Below are positions 43,893 through 52,699 of a stretch of DNA of 64,000 nucleotides, one piece after another. The notes under the pieces were generated by a model. It ran no database searches and was not told the DNA's origin. It saw only the letters and a program-made list of their open reading frames with translations. The translations under genes and the position numbers were made by a program. How positions within the stretch are numbered: position 1 is the stretch's first letter; every line of letters starts with the position of its first letter. Origin of the DNA: Lunatimonas salinarum. GTDB taxonomy: Bacteria > Bacteroidota > Bacteroidia > Cytophagales > Cyclobacteriaceae. The DNA is taken from the NCBI RefSeq assembly GCF_017811155.1, contig NZ_JACVCV010000022.1, forward strand, positions 1-64,000. The letters are read 5' to 3'.

Positions 43893-45839
43893 ATGAAGCA
43901 AAGCCCATTGATTTGCACCCTTTTAGTACTATTGATCAGCGTCCAATTTACCCCCGCCCAAAAACTGGTGAGTGGTAAATACACGTTGGCCGAATTGGAG
44001 CAAAGTCTTATTCCGCACTCACAGTGGAATCCATTTCCTCCAGTATCAGATCGGACTGCGTGGAATTCCCTCGACAGAGCCACGCTAAGTGCTTATCTGA
44101 AGACAGCGAATGAAAATATCGCTTACGAATGGCCGTATATACCTGCCACGAAATCACTGCTGATCGAGCGGACCGGAGACCGGGACGAGTACCAGGCAAT
44201 TACCTTTCAGAAGCGACGTATGTTGGGTACGATGATTCTTGCCGAGATATACGAGAATCAAGGGAGGTTTATAGACCCGATCATAAATGGGATATGGTCC
44301 ATTTGCGAAGAGTCTTTTTGGGGGGTTCCGGCCCACTTGCCCAAGACGAAAGAAATCTCCGGGTTGGTAGACGTGACCAAGCCATTCGTGGATTTATTTG
44401 CAGCTGAAACGGCCACCTATCTAGCTTGGGCGGATTATTTTTTCGGGGAACAGTTTGACCGGATTTCTCCCCAGATTCGCAAGCGCATCCGTCACGAAAC
44501 GCGGACTAGGATCTTTCAACCTCTTATGAATCAGCATCATGGTTGGATGACCGCTAACTCCAATGGGCGCCCACCCAACAACTGGAACCCATGGATCGTT
44601 TCCAATTGGATAAATTCAGCATTGCTTTTGGAGGAAGATCAACAAAGGCGTTCGGAAATGGTCTACAAGGCGGTGGAGGTATTGGATAATTTTTTGGATC
44701 CCTATCCCCAGGATGGAGGATGTGACGAAGGACCAAGTTACTGGGGAGCTGCAGCCGCCTCTCTGTTTGATTGCTTATCCCTGCTGAATCTGGCGAGCCA
44801 CGATGCCTTTGCCTATGTGTACGAAGATGAAAAGGTCCGAAACATGGGAAAATTCATTTACCGGGCACAGATTAGTGAAGCCTACTTTCTGAATTTTGCC
44901 GATGCGGATCCCCAACCGAAGATGTCGGCGGCCATGATTTATCGCTACGGAAAGGCTATCCAAGACCTAGATATGATGAAATTCGGGGCCTATTACTGGG
45001 AGCCTTTCTCCGGTGCCCTACCTAATTTCCATTATTTCCGAAATTTCTTTGAGCTAGTTGTACAGGATGAGATCGTGGCAGCAGATAAAGGGTTGCCGCT
45101 TCCCAAAGACGTGTGGCTTCCCGATATTCAGGTGATGGTGGCAAGGGACCAAGCAGGTACTACCGACGGGTTTTTCCTTGCGGCGAAGGGGGGGCACAAC
45201 GATGAAAGCCACAACCACAATGACATTGGGAATTTTGTTGTCTATTACGATGGGCAGCCTTTACTGATAGACGTCGGTAGGGGTACTTACACCCGCAAGA
45301 CCTTTAGTGAGGACCGATATGATATCTGGTATAACCGATCTGACTACCACAATCTTCCTACCATCAATGGGCAAACACAGCTTCCAGGCAGTCAGTTTCG
45401 GGCCTCGGACGTTTCGTATCAGGCAAGGCCTCAGGTGTCTCAGATGAAGCTGGATATCCGTCAAGCCTATCCGCAGGAATCAGGCGTGGAAAGCTGGCAG
45501 CGGACGATTGTACTAAACCGAGGCAAACAAATTCGTTTGGAAGACTTGGTCCGGCTTAGTGAGGCAAATAACATCACCCATCATTTTATGTCCATTTATC
45601 CCGTTAGCGTATTGCGCCCCGGCGTACTTGCCATCCCATTTATTGGGAAGGATGGGCAAGAGCGAAATTTCCAGTTGACATACAACCCACGTCAGATGGA
45701 GGCGTTTATCGAAAAAGTGCCCCTTACTGCCCCCGAGGATAAAGGAATCATCACCAAATGGGGAGACACCATCTATCGCGTAAACTTTGAGGTGAAAGAG
45801 CCCAAACTAAAAGATACCTTTCGGTTTTTGCTGGAATAA
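43893..45839 (+). CDS. Heparinase II/III family protein (probable oligo-uronate lyase)
   Basis: This protein of about 648 residues has a signal peptide (1-22, ending T-P-A-Q), an N-terminal alpha/alpha toroid and a C-terminal beta-sandwich with the Hepar_II_III_C signature near residues 434-460: G-G-H-N-D-E-S-H-N-H-N-D-I-G-N-F, followed by L-L-I-D-V-G-R-G-T-Y. These His residues bind the metal. Related enzymes are heparin lyases and exo-oligoalginate lyases (PL12/15/17/21). With the alginate-lyase-family gene upstream, an exo-oligo-uronate role is likely. ATG 43893 is used; an upstream TTG extension has no support. No SusC/SusD partner is adjacent. Confidence 0.9.
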   Translation: MKQSPLICTLLVLLISVQFTPAQKLVSGKYTLAELEQSLIPHSQWNPFPPVSDRTAWNSLDRATLSAYLKTANENIAYEWPYIPATKSLLIERTGDRDEYQAITFQKRRMLGTMILAEIYENQGRFIDPIINGIWSICEESFWGVPAHLPKTKEISGLVDVTKPFVDLFAAETATYLAWADYFFGEQFDRISPQIRKRIRHETRTRIFQPLMNQHHGWMTANSNGRPPNNWNPWIVSNWINSALLLEEDQQRRSEMVYKAVEVLDNFLDPYPQDGGCDEGPSYWGAAAASLFDCLSLLNLASHDAFAYVYEDEKVRNMGKFIYRAQISEAYFLNFADADPQPKMSAAMIYRYGKAIQDLDMMKFGAYYWEPFSGALPNFHYFRNFFELVVQDEIVAADKGLPLPKDVWLPDIQVMVARDQAGTTDGFFLAAKGGHNDESHNHNDIGNFVVYYDGQPLLIDVGRGTYTRKTFSEDRYDIWYNRSDYHNLPTINGQTQLPGSQFRASDVSYQARPQVSQMKLDIRQAYPQESGVESWQRTIVLNRGKQIRLEDLVRLSEANNITHHFMSIYPVSVLRPGVLAIPFIGKDGQERNFQLTYNPRQMEAFIEKVPLTAPEDKGIITKWGDTIYRVNFEVKEPKLKDTFRFLLE

Positions 45840-45857
45840 CCGGAAAAGGTATCTTTG
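45827..45857 (+). promoter_or_regulatory. Near-consensus promoter pointing antisense into the SGNH gene
   Basis: TTTG at 45827-45830, a 19-base spacer and TATCTTTG at 45850-45857 match both Bacteroidota boxes. It overlaps the 3' end of the heparinase gene and faces the 3' end of the minus-strand SGNH gene, so any transcript would be antisense to it. No plus-strand gene follows for several kilobases. Confidence 0.4.
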
Positions 45858-45919
45858 ATGTCTAACAGTCTAAAGTACTGATTATTTGATATCTAACCCA
45901 TGTTCTCATGGATGATCGC

Positions 45920-47386
45920 TTATCTCGGTAGGTCATTTCCGATATATTCATTTGGGTTGGCTGGTGGAATGGTAGATCCCCACTTCTGATTGATCACCTC
46001 GATGAAACGGTTTGCTATAAAGGCGCTGGCCCGTCCGTTGGGATGTACCCCGTCCACAGAGAACGCTCCATTGGGAGGAGCGATACTGGGTGAGAGTGCG
46101 ACCCCTCCGGCGCTTACTTGTCCCTGAATCACCTCGTTGAACAATTGGTTGATGTCTACCAACACGAGTCGATCACTTTGCGCTTGTACGGCGTTGGCGA
46201 TGATCCCGTTAAAGGTGTCTATTTTCTGGGCAAGCTCGTTCCTCTCGGAGGGTATCAGTACGAACTCGTCTCCTACAGGGATCGTCAATCCCACGATATT
46301 CAGGGGGTTCCCTCCCACAGTGGTTCCTAGGATTTGTGAGAGTGTCAGAGTTGCCCGGTCGTCCGCGTTACTTAAGCGGATGGATGGTAGTCCCAAGCCG
46401 GACAGGTCTGTCAGCGTTTCATCGGTCATTACAAATCCGTTGGCACCTGCCTGAAAGCTTATCCTACGAAGGTTACGTTCTACCTCGGTAATGAGGTTTC
46501 CTGCAAGGGCCTGGTCAAGGCCTTGATTGTAGCCTTGATAAGCGCCATTTGCGAGGGTAACCTGGCCGGGACTTAGCGGTACGGCATTCCATGGAACAAG
46601 CGAGAAGTAGGGTAGGGCATTGATATTCGGTATGTTTGCCACTGCGCCTTTGGCGTTGGGATTCGCCTGTAGCATGGTACCGAGCGCGAGGGAGTACCTA
46701 GCGGCAAAGTCGGCATCAGAGGTAAGTAGCGATGGGTTCGCACCACCTGTCAGGGCATAACCCAGCACGTCGTTCTTGCCCAGCCAAAAGGTGAAGAAAG
46801 TTCCGCCATTCGCCAGTGCTGCTGCGGCATCACCCACAAGGGTGGAAGTTCCCGGGTTGCTGGCAAAGCGGGCATATTCGGGATTAAATGCCGGATGATT
46901 CGGCTGGTTGATATTTCCGGTTTCCGGTATCAGCGCAGTGGCCAAGGTAATTCTATTCACCCCAAAATTATTCAGTTCTGCTTTATTGCCGGTAAACGGC
47001 GTAATGGGGTTACCGGGCACAATGGGGTTCGGCAACACCATACCGGTGCTGGGATTGGCCTGAAGGATCAATCGACCCAAGCTAATGCCCCCGGGTCCGG
47101 GGCTGAAAAATCCAACCTCAGCGTTGATATCGGGCACGTTAAACGGGCCACCTCCGACTTGTTCCATCTGTCTGGCCAGGATGACCGCAAATCCGTTTTG
47201 CTGGGAGCGATTGTACAGTGCGCCGTCCATGACACCTGCGGTGATGGATGACCCGATGCTGATCATCTTGCTAAAGTCCGCTTCACCGGCACTTGGTTCA
47301 GGCACCGGAGATTCTGGGAATTCGTAATTACAAGCAGCGGCAACCGCCAAAAAGGCAACAAGGAGGTATTTTGAGTAGAAGTTCAT
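45920..47386 (-). CDS. SGNH/GDSL-type lipoprotein
   Basis: This 488-residue lipoprotein (A-V-A-A-A-C19) has SGNH-hydrolase blocks: I-S-I-G-S-S-I-T-A-G (nucleophile Ser block), F-W-L-G-K-N-D-V-L-G (block III Asn) and D-G-V-H-P-N-G (block V Asp/His). The rest is Gly/Pro-rich. It lies 13 bases downstream of a TonB-dependent receptor in the same operon, a pairing seen repeatedly in Bacteroidota. The pair may deliver a lipid, ester or glycan and hydrolyse it at the outer membrane. The esterase residues appear intact; the natural substrate is unknown. Confidence 0.9.
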   Translation of the reverse strand: MNFYSKYLLVAFLAVAAACNYEFPESPVPEPSAGEADFSKMISIGSSITAGVMDGALYNRSQQNGFAVILARQMEQVGGGPFNVPDINAEVGFFSPGPGGISLGRLILQANPSTGMVLPNPIVPGNPITPFTGNKAELNNFGVNRITLATALIPETGNINQPNHPAFNPEYARFASNPGTSTLVGDAAAALANGGTFFTFWLGKNDVLGYALTGGANPSLLTSDADFAARYSLALGTMLQANPNAKGAVANIPNINALPYFSLVPWNAVPLSPGQVTLANGAYQGYNQGLDQALAGNLITEVERNLRRISFQAGANGFVMTDETLTDLSGLGLPSIRLSNADDRATLTLSQILGTTVGGNPLNIVGLTIPVGDEFVLIPSERNELAQKIDTFNGIIANAVQAQSDRLVLVDINQLFNEVIQGQVSAGGVALSPSIAPPNGAFSVDGVHPNGRASAFIANRFIEVINQKWGSTIPPANPNEYIGNDLPR

Positions 47387-47399
47387 GACGTAGGCTGGT

Positions 47400-50282
47400 T
47401 TAGTTTAACAATTCGTCAAACGTGATGGAAAGGTAATAAATCGCTCCGATGGTCGGTCCACCAAAATTGAGAATGTACCGATTATTGAAGATATTCGATC
47501 CGCCGAGTTTTACGATGCTTTTGATGTCTTTCAACCGATAACTTAGCTGGGCATCTACATTGTGGAATTCGGGAACATCTCCCTGCGCAAAGGAAGACTC
47601 CCAGCGGAAACCCGTTTGGTATCGATAGGCAACGTTGAAACCTAGATTTTGGGTTAGTTTGCGGTTGCCAAACATCAGATTGGTCTTGTGCTCAGGGGTG
47701 TTGAAATCAGAGATAAAGCCTTCTTCAAATTCGGTAATCAAGCGGTTAAAGTTGTAATTTCCGCTGATCGTGTAGTTTTTCGGTAGATTGTAGGTGATGC
47801 CAATGACCGCTCCGTGTGCCCGTACCTCCCGGTCGTCTACATTGGTATAGGTTTGAAAGGTGTTTTCCAAGCCCGGGATGGTAATCGGTGTTAGCAGCGT
47901 GGGTGCATTCACGGCATTGATGGCGCCCTGATCGGTACTCAACGCCGCTCCCGGGAATACCGGTCCCGGCGCTTTGCGAACTGCCGTCTGCGTGATAAAG
48001 TCGTTGTATACATTGTAATAATAGGCCATGTCTATCAGCAGTCGGTTGTTGTTGAGCAGTCCTTTGTATCCGATTTCAGTGGATCGCACCTGCTCGGGCC
48101 GCAGTTCCGGCAACGATTCCACCCGCTGCAAAAGTGCCGTGGCCGATGGATCTACCGGGCTTGCACCGGCACCTACAGCGGCAGCATACCGCTGCACAGA
48201 GGCTAGACTAAACGAATTTTCAAAAATATTATACTTCTCGCGGTAAAACGGCAGCCCACCGATCAATCGGGCCGACACCACGTTTAGGTCGATGTGTTGT
48301 CCCTGGGTAGTAGGCATTCGGAATCCCGTTTGATAAGAAGCCCTGAAGTTGCTGTTGCCTTCTGTCCAAACTCCGGAGATTCTGGGGCTGAACTGGCCTT
48401 GGAAGTTTTCGTTTTTATCGTATCGAATGGAGCCGGTAATTTTCAATTTGTCGTTTACAACGCGCTTGGCACCCTGTACGAAGGCACCGATTTCCTGAAT
48501 CGTAATATCGTTGCCTTCGGTGTCAGCGAAAATCGTTCCATTGGATCGGAGGTCATAGATCCGATAGGAACCACCTGCCAGCAAGTCCATAAACGTTATT
48601 TCGTTTTTGAAATTATACTGGCCTTCTACCATATTCATCTGGGAGCGATCGTTGAACAACGCACCTTGGGGAATTACCTCGCCTCGAATTTGGGAGGTTG
48701 CTTGATTAAACTCGCTGGATCCGGGCATGAATCGGCCGACGTCGGCTTGTTGGCGGGCAAACTGATGGGCCATGGCTTGCTGTGCAGCACTACCCATCGT
48801 GCCGGGTGCCACCTGCTGCTGTGCCATCGCTCCCATATAATTGAGGGTGTATTCACCAAACCAAGCGGAGTTGTTTTTCCAAGTGTCGTTGATGTTTACG
48901 CCCAATAGATCCGCAATGTAGGAATCTCCCGAGTTTTCTCGGGTAGTGTAGGTGCGCACAAAATAGTTGTCTCCTTTGAGCTCCAGTTTGTGCTGGGTGA
49001 TGTTAAAGTTATTGAGGGAGTAGCGTTGGGCCCCGGTGTATACCGAAGTTCCTGCACCGTAGTTGATGGTGTAAGACAGTTCCGACCGATCATTTATACG
49101 ATAATGAAGGGCTCCGTTGAATTTGTAGTTTTTGGCACCGTAATCTACCAAGTGCCGCTCATCGTAGCCTGTGCGGGACACCACTTGGTCCGGAATGCTA
49201 CCGATATACCCACCTAAACCTAGTGCATTGGCCTGGGTTTGAATGGCAGCTACATTTCGCAGTAGACCAATATTGTTGGACACTTCGTCGCCGAAAACGT
49301 GTACTTGGTTTTCTCCAGGATTAAATGGTAGATTGCCTTGGGCGTCTCGGTTCAAATCAGTGCGGTCTGTTCCGTGCCAATCCGTGGCCTCTAGAAAGGA
49401 AGCGCTGATTTTGAAAGCCAACTTGTTGTTAAAGGCATGAGCATAGCGGATGGCGCCTTCGTACATGGGCTGCGGATTGGAGGGTTCTCCAGGGCGGCCA
49501 TTGAAATGATTGAAGCCTTGTTTGTAAAATGCACTAAGTCCTTGATAGTCAAATGGACTTTTGCTGTTTACCAACAGTATTCCGTTAAACGCATTAGGTC
49601 CATACAGGGCAGAGGCGGCCCCTGGTATGAACTCTACGCTCTCTACATCCAATTCGGAGGGACCATTGAGGTTTCCGATCGGAAAGTTCAATGCGGGCGC
49701 CTGCGTGTCCATGCCGTCTGTCAATTGGACAAAACGCGTATTGCCGGTGGAATTAAATCCCCTTGCATTCAAAATCTGAAAGTTGATCGATGAAGAAGTG
49801 ACATCCACTCCTTTGAGGTTCGCAATGGCCTTGTAATAGGAATCGGAGGCTGTCTCCCGTATGGCCAAGATATCCATTTTTTCTACGGTAACGGGAGATT
49901 GAAGGATGCTTTCCTCCACACGGGAAGCTGACACGACCACCTCTTGCCCGAGGAAGGATTGCTCGGCAAGGGAGATAGCCAGTCCACTAACATTTTCCTC
50001 GGTAACTTCCACCTCTTGGGTAGCAAAACCAACCATGGAAAAAACCAACGTGAGTGGGGGAGCTTGGTTTACAACAAGCCGAAAATTGCCGTCCAGATCA
50101 GTCACCGTTCCCATGACTTTCCCCCTTACCAGGATATTAACTCCGATGAGTGGATCCTTTGTGTCTGTCTCGGTCACTTGACCGCTGATCGAGGTTTGTT
50201 GGGCGAAACTTTGCTGCATCCAAAACAAACCGACCAATACCATGGATAAAATTTTCGCTGAGATTACGTATTTGTGTAACAT
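47400..50282 (-). CDS. TonB-dependent outer membrane receptor with carboxypeptidase-like N-domain
   Basis: This 960-residue protein has a signal peptide ending S-F-A-Q, a CarboxypepD_reg-like domain (about 30-115, I-S-G-Q-V-T-E-T, V-N-I-L-V-R-G), a plug (about 125-240, starting V-V-V-S-A-S-R and including N-A-R-G-F-N-S-T and G-A-A-S-A-L-Y-G-P-N-A-F-N-G) and a beta-barrel to the C-terminus. The barrel ends in the aromatic-alternating I-Y-Y-L-S-I-T-F. It lacks the second SusC signature and a SusD partner; the downstream partner is the SGNH lipoprotein. It would import a ligand through the outer membrane using TonB/ExbBD energy. The ligand is unknown; lipid-like uptake is a guess. Confidence 0.93.
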   Translation of the reverse strand: MLHKYVISAKILSMVLVGLFWMQQSFAQQTSISGQVTETDTKDPLIGVNILVRGKVMGTVTDLDGNFRLVVNQAPPLTLVFSMVGFATQEVEVTEENVSGLAISLAEQSFLGQEVVVSASRVEESILQSPVTVEKMDILAIRETASDSYYKAIANLKGVDVTSSSINFQILNARGFNSTGNTRFVQLTDGMDTQAPALNFPIGNLNGPSELDVESVEFIPGAASALYGPNAFNGILLVNSKSPFDYQGLSAFYKQGFNHFNGRPGEPSNPQPMYEGAIRYAHAFNNKLAFKISASFLEATDWHGTDRTDLNRDAQGNLPFNPGENQVHVFGDEVSNNIGLLRNVAAIQTQANALGLGGYIGSIPDQVVSRTGYDERHLVDYGAKNYKFNGALHYRINDRSELSYTINYGAGTSVYTGAQRYSLNNFNITQHKLELKGDNYFVRTYTTRENSGDSYIADLLGVNINDTWKNNSAWFGEYTLNYMGAMAQQQVAPGTMGSAAQQAMAHQFARQQADVGRFMPGSSEFNQATSQIRGEVIPQGALFNDRSQMNMVEGQYNFKNEITFMDLLAGGSYRIYDLRSNGTIFADTEGNDITIQEIGAFVQGAKRVVNDKLKITGSIRYDKNENFQGQFSPRISGVWTEGNSNFRASYQTGFRMPTTQGQHIDLNVVSARLIGGLPFYREKYNIFENSFSLASVQRYAAAVGAGASPVDPSATALLQRVESLPELRPEQVRSTEIGYKGLLNNNRLLIDMAYYYNVYNDFITQTAVRKAPGPVFPGAALSTDQGAINAVNAPTLLTPITIPGLENTFQTYTNVDDREVRAHGAVIGITYNLPKNYTISGNYNFNRLITEFEEGFISDFNTPEHKTNLMFGNRKLTQNLGFNVAYRYQTGFRWESSFAQGDVPEFHNVDAQLSYRLKDIKSIVKLGGSNIFNNRYILNFGGPTIGAIYYLSITFDELLN

Positions 50283-50628
50283 ATGCTTCTTGGCTTATTG
50301 TTAACGTATTTTAATAAGGAAAACAGGTGGTTACACACCTATTCGAATTCGATAGGTGACCTAATGGGAATTGGCTAGGTATTTCAATTACATAATAACG
50401 TATTCTGATAAAAATAGTCAATGTTTTGCGTCGAATATTTTTGGTGAAAATCCTTTGGGAGTTCCACCAAAAATGATTTTCTACAAAACAAGTTGAATGG
50501 ACAGACAGAAAAGCCCTCTTTTTTGCCAATATACTCCGTTAGCTAGCAAAAAATTCGAAAAAACATAAAATCAAAAAGGGGGCTTGCGCTGAATTTATGC
50601 AAATTCTGAAATGGACCTAAAAACGACC
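50283..50628. other. Gene-free interval between gldC and the receptor operon
   Basis: These 346 bases are AT-rich. No ORF is supported. The right part (about 50540-50628) is the 3' flank of gldC; the left part must hold the receptor promoter. A TTG ... 20 bases ... TTATTATG arrangement exists on the minus strand, but it is too weak to annotate. Confidence 0.5.
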
Positions 50629-50970
50629 TTAGCCCTGATTTTGATTTTCTTCGTTGACGTGTTTTACGAGTCGGTCGCAAAGGTCTTTCAGTTCTTCTGC
50701 GTAGTACTCGTCGCCGGTGGCGTTTAGGATGGTTTGGGCCATTCCTCCTAGGATATCGATGTAAAAGCGCTTCATTTCCGCTACCGACATATCGTCTGTC
50801 CAAAGGTCAATGCGAAGCGTGCTGTGGTTGAGGTTATCCCACACATTCAGGCTGATGCTTCTGGTGGATTCCATGCCTTCACCTTCCTTGTCGGTTGCAT
50901 TCCACTCGATGGATTTGGGTAGGTTTTTCTCATCTAGGCTGATCGAGAAATTGATATCTGATTTTTTCAT
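50629..50970 (-). CDS. gldC: Gliding motility protein GldC
   Basis: This 113-residue protein matches GldC of Flavobacterium type: M-K-K-S-D-I-N-F, L-D-E-K-N-L-P-K-S-I-E-W-N-A-T-D, S-I-S-L-N-V-W-D, T-L-R-I-D-L-W-T-D-D-M and E-M-K-R-F-Y. GldC is a small, probably cytoplasmic protein that supports Bacteroidota gliding and, indirectly, type IX secretion; it is not essential in Flavobacterium. It usually sits beside gldB, which is not seen here. It is divergent from kdsB. Its ATG is preceded by the same CAATTATAAACAG leader found before the first sulfatase. Confidence 0.92.
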   Translation of the reverse strand: MKKSDINFSISLDEKNLPKSIEWNATDKEGEGMESTRSISLNVWDNLNHSTLRIDLWTDDMSVAEMKRFYIDILGGMAQTILNATGDEYYAEELKDLCDRLVKHVNEENQNQG

Positions 50971-50983
50971 CTGTTTATAATTG
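50971..50983 (-). promoter_or_regulatory. Recurrent leader motif before gldC
   Basis: On the minus strand CAATTATAAACAG directly precedes the ATG; with it, AATTATAAACAGATGAAA is identical over 18 bases to the start of the first sulfatase (35628-35645). It occupies the position of a ribosome-binding region, or is a short conserved leader. Confidence 0.5.
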
Positions 50984-51244
50984 ATTTTAGCGGGTCACCT
51001 GTCTGCAAACCGACCGCATAGTCAAGCCCATGTGTCTTTTGGATTATCTGTAGGTGCATATGCGCTAATAAATCGGCATTTCAATGGCGATTGCGGCGCA
51101 AAAATAAGAAAGTTTCTACCACAATTGGCTTCAATTTTGCCTAATTTTGCCATCCAAAGGAAATTTTGTGCCGCTGATCTTGATAGTGCGGTGCCTTTCA
51201 GATTTTCTTTTTACGATAAAGCTGACGAAATTTTATTCAAAAAA

Positions 51245-51985
51245 ATGAAAGTTGTAGCCTTGATTCCCGCGCGATTTGGTGCCACTCGGTTCCCGGCTAA
51301 GTTGATGGCTGATCTCTATGGGAAGCCACTCATAGCCCGGACGTACCTGAGTACGGTAGCTACAGGCGTATTTGATCAGGTAGTGGTGGTAACTGACCAC
51401 GAGGATATCGCACAGGTGATCCGTTTGGAGGGAGGAGAAGTGTTTATGAGTATCCGCGAACATGAGAGCGGATCGGATCGGATTGCAGAAGCTGCAGCGA
51501 CCATGGATGCCGATGTAGTGGTCAATGTGCAGGGTGATGAGCCCTTTCAGGACGAAAAGTCCCTACGGCAGTTGGTGGAGGTGTTTAAGAGTCCTGACGT
51601 TCAAGTTGCTTCCCTGATGACCACTATCTTGGATGGTTCACAGGTGCAAAATCCCAATACAGTGAAAGTAGTAGTAGACAAAAATAGGTTTGCACTGTAC
51701 TTTAGTAGATCCCCTATTCCTTATATCAGAGAGTCGCCGGCCCAGGTTAGTTTTTTTCGCCACATTGGGATTTATGCTTATCGGAAAGAGCTGCTCATGG
51801 CGTTTACTCAGTGGGAAAAATCCGGACTAGAGCGTACGGAAATGCTAGAGCAGCTCCGATTGCTGGAAAATGGCGTTCGCATCAAAATGGTTCATACGAT
51901 GCACCAAGCGGTTGCGATCGATACGCCGGAGGATTTGGAAAAGGCCAAGGCGTATTTTTTGCTCCATTTCAGTCATTTTATTTAG
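51245..51985 (+). CDS. kdsB: 3-deoxy-manno-octulosonate cytidylyltransferase (CMP-KDO synthetase)
   Basis: This 246-residue cytidylyltransferase has I-P-A-R-F-G-A-T-R-F-P-A-K at the N-terminus (nucleotide binding), H-E-S-G-S-D-R-I, V-N-V-Q-G-D-E-P-F (metal Asp) and Y-F-S-R-S-P-I-P-Y. The C-terminal V-A-I-D-T-P-E-D-L-E-K-A is typical. It activates KDO with CTP for lipopolysaccharide inner core synthesis. The frame is open upstream to 50981, but ATG 51245 gives the canonical M-K-V-V-A-L-I-P-A-R start, so the extension is rejected. It is a housekeeping cytoplasmic enzyme. Confidence 0.96.
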   Translation: MKVVALIPARFGATRFPAKLMADLYGKPLIARTYLSTVATGVFDQVVVVTDHEDIAQVIRLEGGEVFMSIREHESGSDRIAEAAATMDADVVVNVQGDEPFQDEKSLRQLVEVFKSPDVQVASLMTTILDGSQVQNPNTVKVVVDKNRFALYFSRSPIPYIRESPAQVSFFRHIGIYAYRKELLMAFTQWEKSGLERTEMLEQLRLLENGVRIKMVHTMHQAVAIDTPEDLEKAKAYFLLHFSHFI

Positions 51986-52010
51986 GTTAAAGTAAGGATA
52001 ATAAGAAGGT

Positions 52011-52018
52011 TATCTTTG
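52011..52018 (+). promoter_or_regulatory. -7 element for the Crp-family regulator gene
   Basis: TATCTTTG is a full match to TAnnTTTG, 47 bases before the ATG at 52066. The -33 region (TTAA at 51987-51990, 20-base spacer) is poor. Confidence 0.45.
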
Positions 52019-52065
52019 TGTTTTTAGTTCGGAACAGGGGGGGATAATCAACCAGCAATAAAAAA

Positions 52066-52626
52066 ATGAAGGTTTTTGAATTCTTCCACAGTGTCTACCG
52101 ATTGAGTCCTTCATCTCAACGTGCGTTGGAACACATTGCCGTGGAAAGAAAATTTCACAAAAATGAGATGATTCAGCAGATAGGAAGCAGATGCAGGACA
52201 ATTTATATTGTTCAAAGTGGCTGCGCCCGGATCTTCTACTATAAGGATGGGGTGGATATCACTGAACATTTTGCCTTTGAAAATGAGCTGATTGTCCGCG
52301 CGGAAAGCCTCTTTACCGGCAGGCCAACCTCCAAGGGCATTCAAGCCCTAGATGAAACATCCATCGTAAGCCTAGACTCCGAGTCTGTTTTCAATCTTTA
52401 TGATCAATTTCATGAAGTAGAGCGCTTGTTTCGGTTACTTTTTGAAAGGGAATACGTAAGCACAGTAAGGCGAATTGAAAGTCTCCAGTTTAAATCTGCC
52501 AAGGAACGATATATAGAGCTATTGGAATCAACTAACTATGTGCAGAAAATCCCGCTAAAGTACATCGCAACCTATCTAGGGATCACACAGGTTTCCTTAA
52601 GTAGAATTCGGGCCGAGATCCGCTGA
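52066..52626 (+). CDS. Crp/Fnr family transcriptional regulator
   Basis: This 186-residue protein has a cyclic-nucleotide-binding-like beta-roll (about 20-115; F-H-K-N-E-M-I-Q-Q-I-G, I-V-Q-S-G-C-A-R-I-F, F-E-N-E) and a C-terminal helix-turn-helix with I-A-T-Y-L-G-I-T-Q-V-S-L-S-R-I-R. The classical cAMP R-S phosphate motif is not evident, and there are no Fnr-type Cys clusters, so the effector is unknown. It lies 73 bases upstream of an MFS transporter gene in the same direction, which it may control. It is slightly shorter than average for the family. Confidence 0.9.
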   Translation: MKVFEFFHSVYRLSPSSQRALEHIAVERKFHKNEMIQQIGSRCRTIYIVQSGCARIFYYKDGVDITEHFAFENELIVRAESLFTGRPTSKGIQALDETSIVSLDSESVFNLYDQFHEVERLFRLLFEREYVSTVRRIESLQFKSAKERYIELLESTNYVQKIPLKYIATYLGITQVSLSRIRAEIR

Positions 52627-52699
52627 TTACTTATCATTTGTAAAAAGTTTCCGCTATACCATTTCGGAACTTTGCCAAAGGAATAAGTATCAGATATCG

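Noticed and set aside
50283-50400. TTG...TTATTATG as the receptor promoter
   Set aside because: The -7 element has multiple mismatches to TAnnTTTG and is not distinguishable from AT-rich background.
50981-51244. N-terminal extension of kdsB
   Set aside because: The canonical start M-K-V-V-A-L-I-P-A-R is at 51245, and the extension has no family match.
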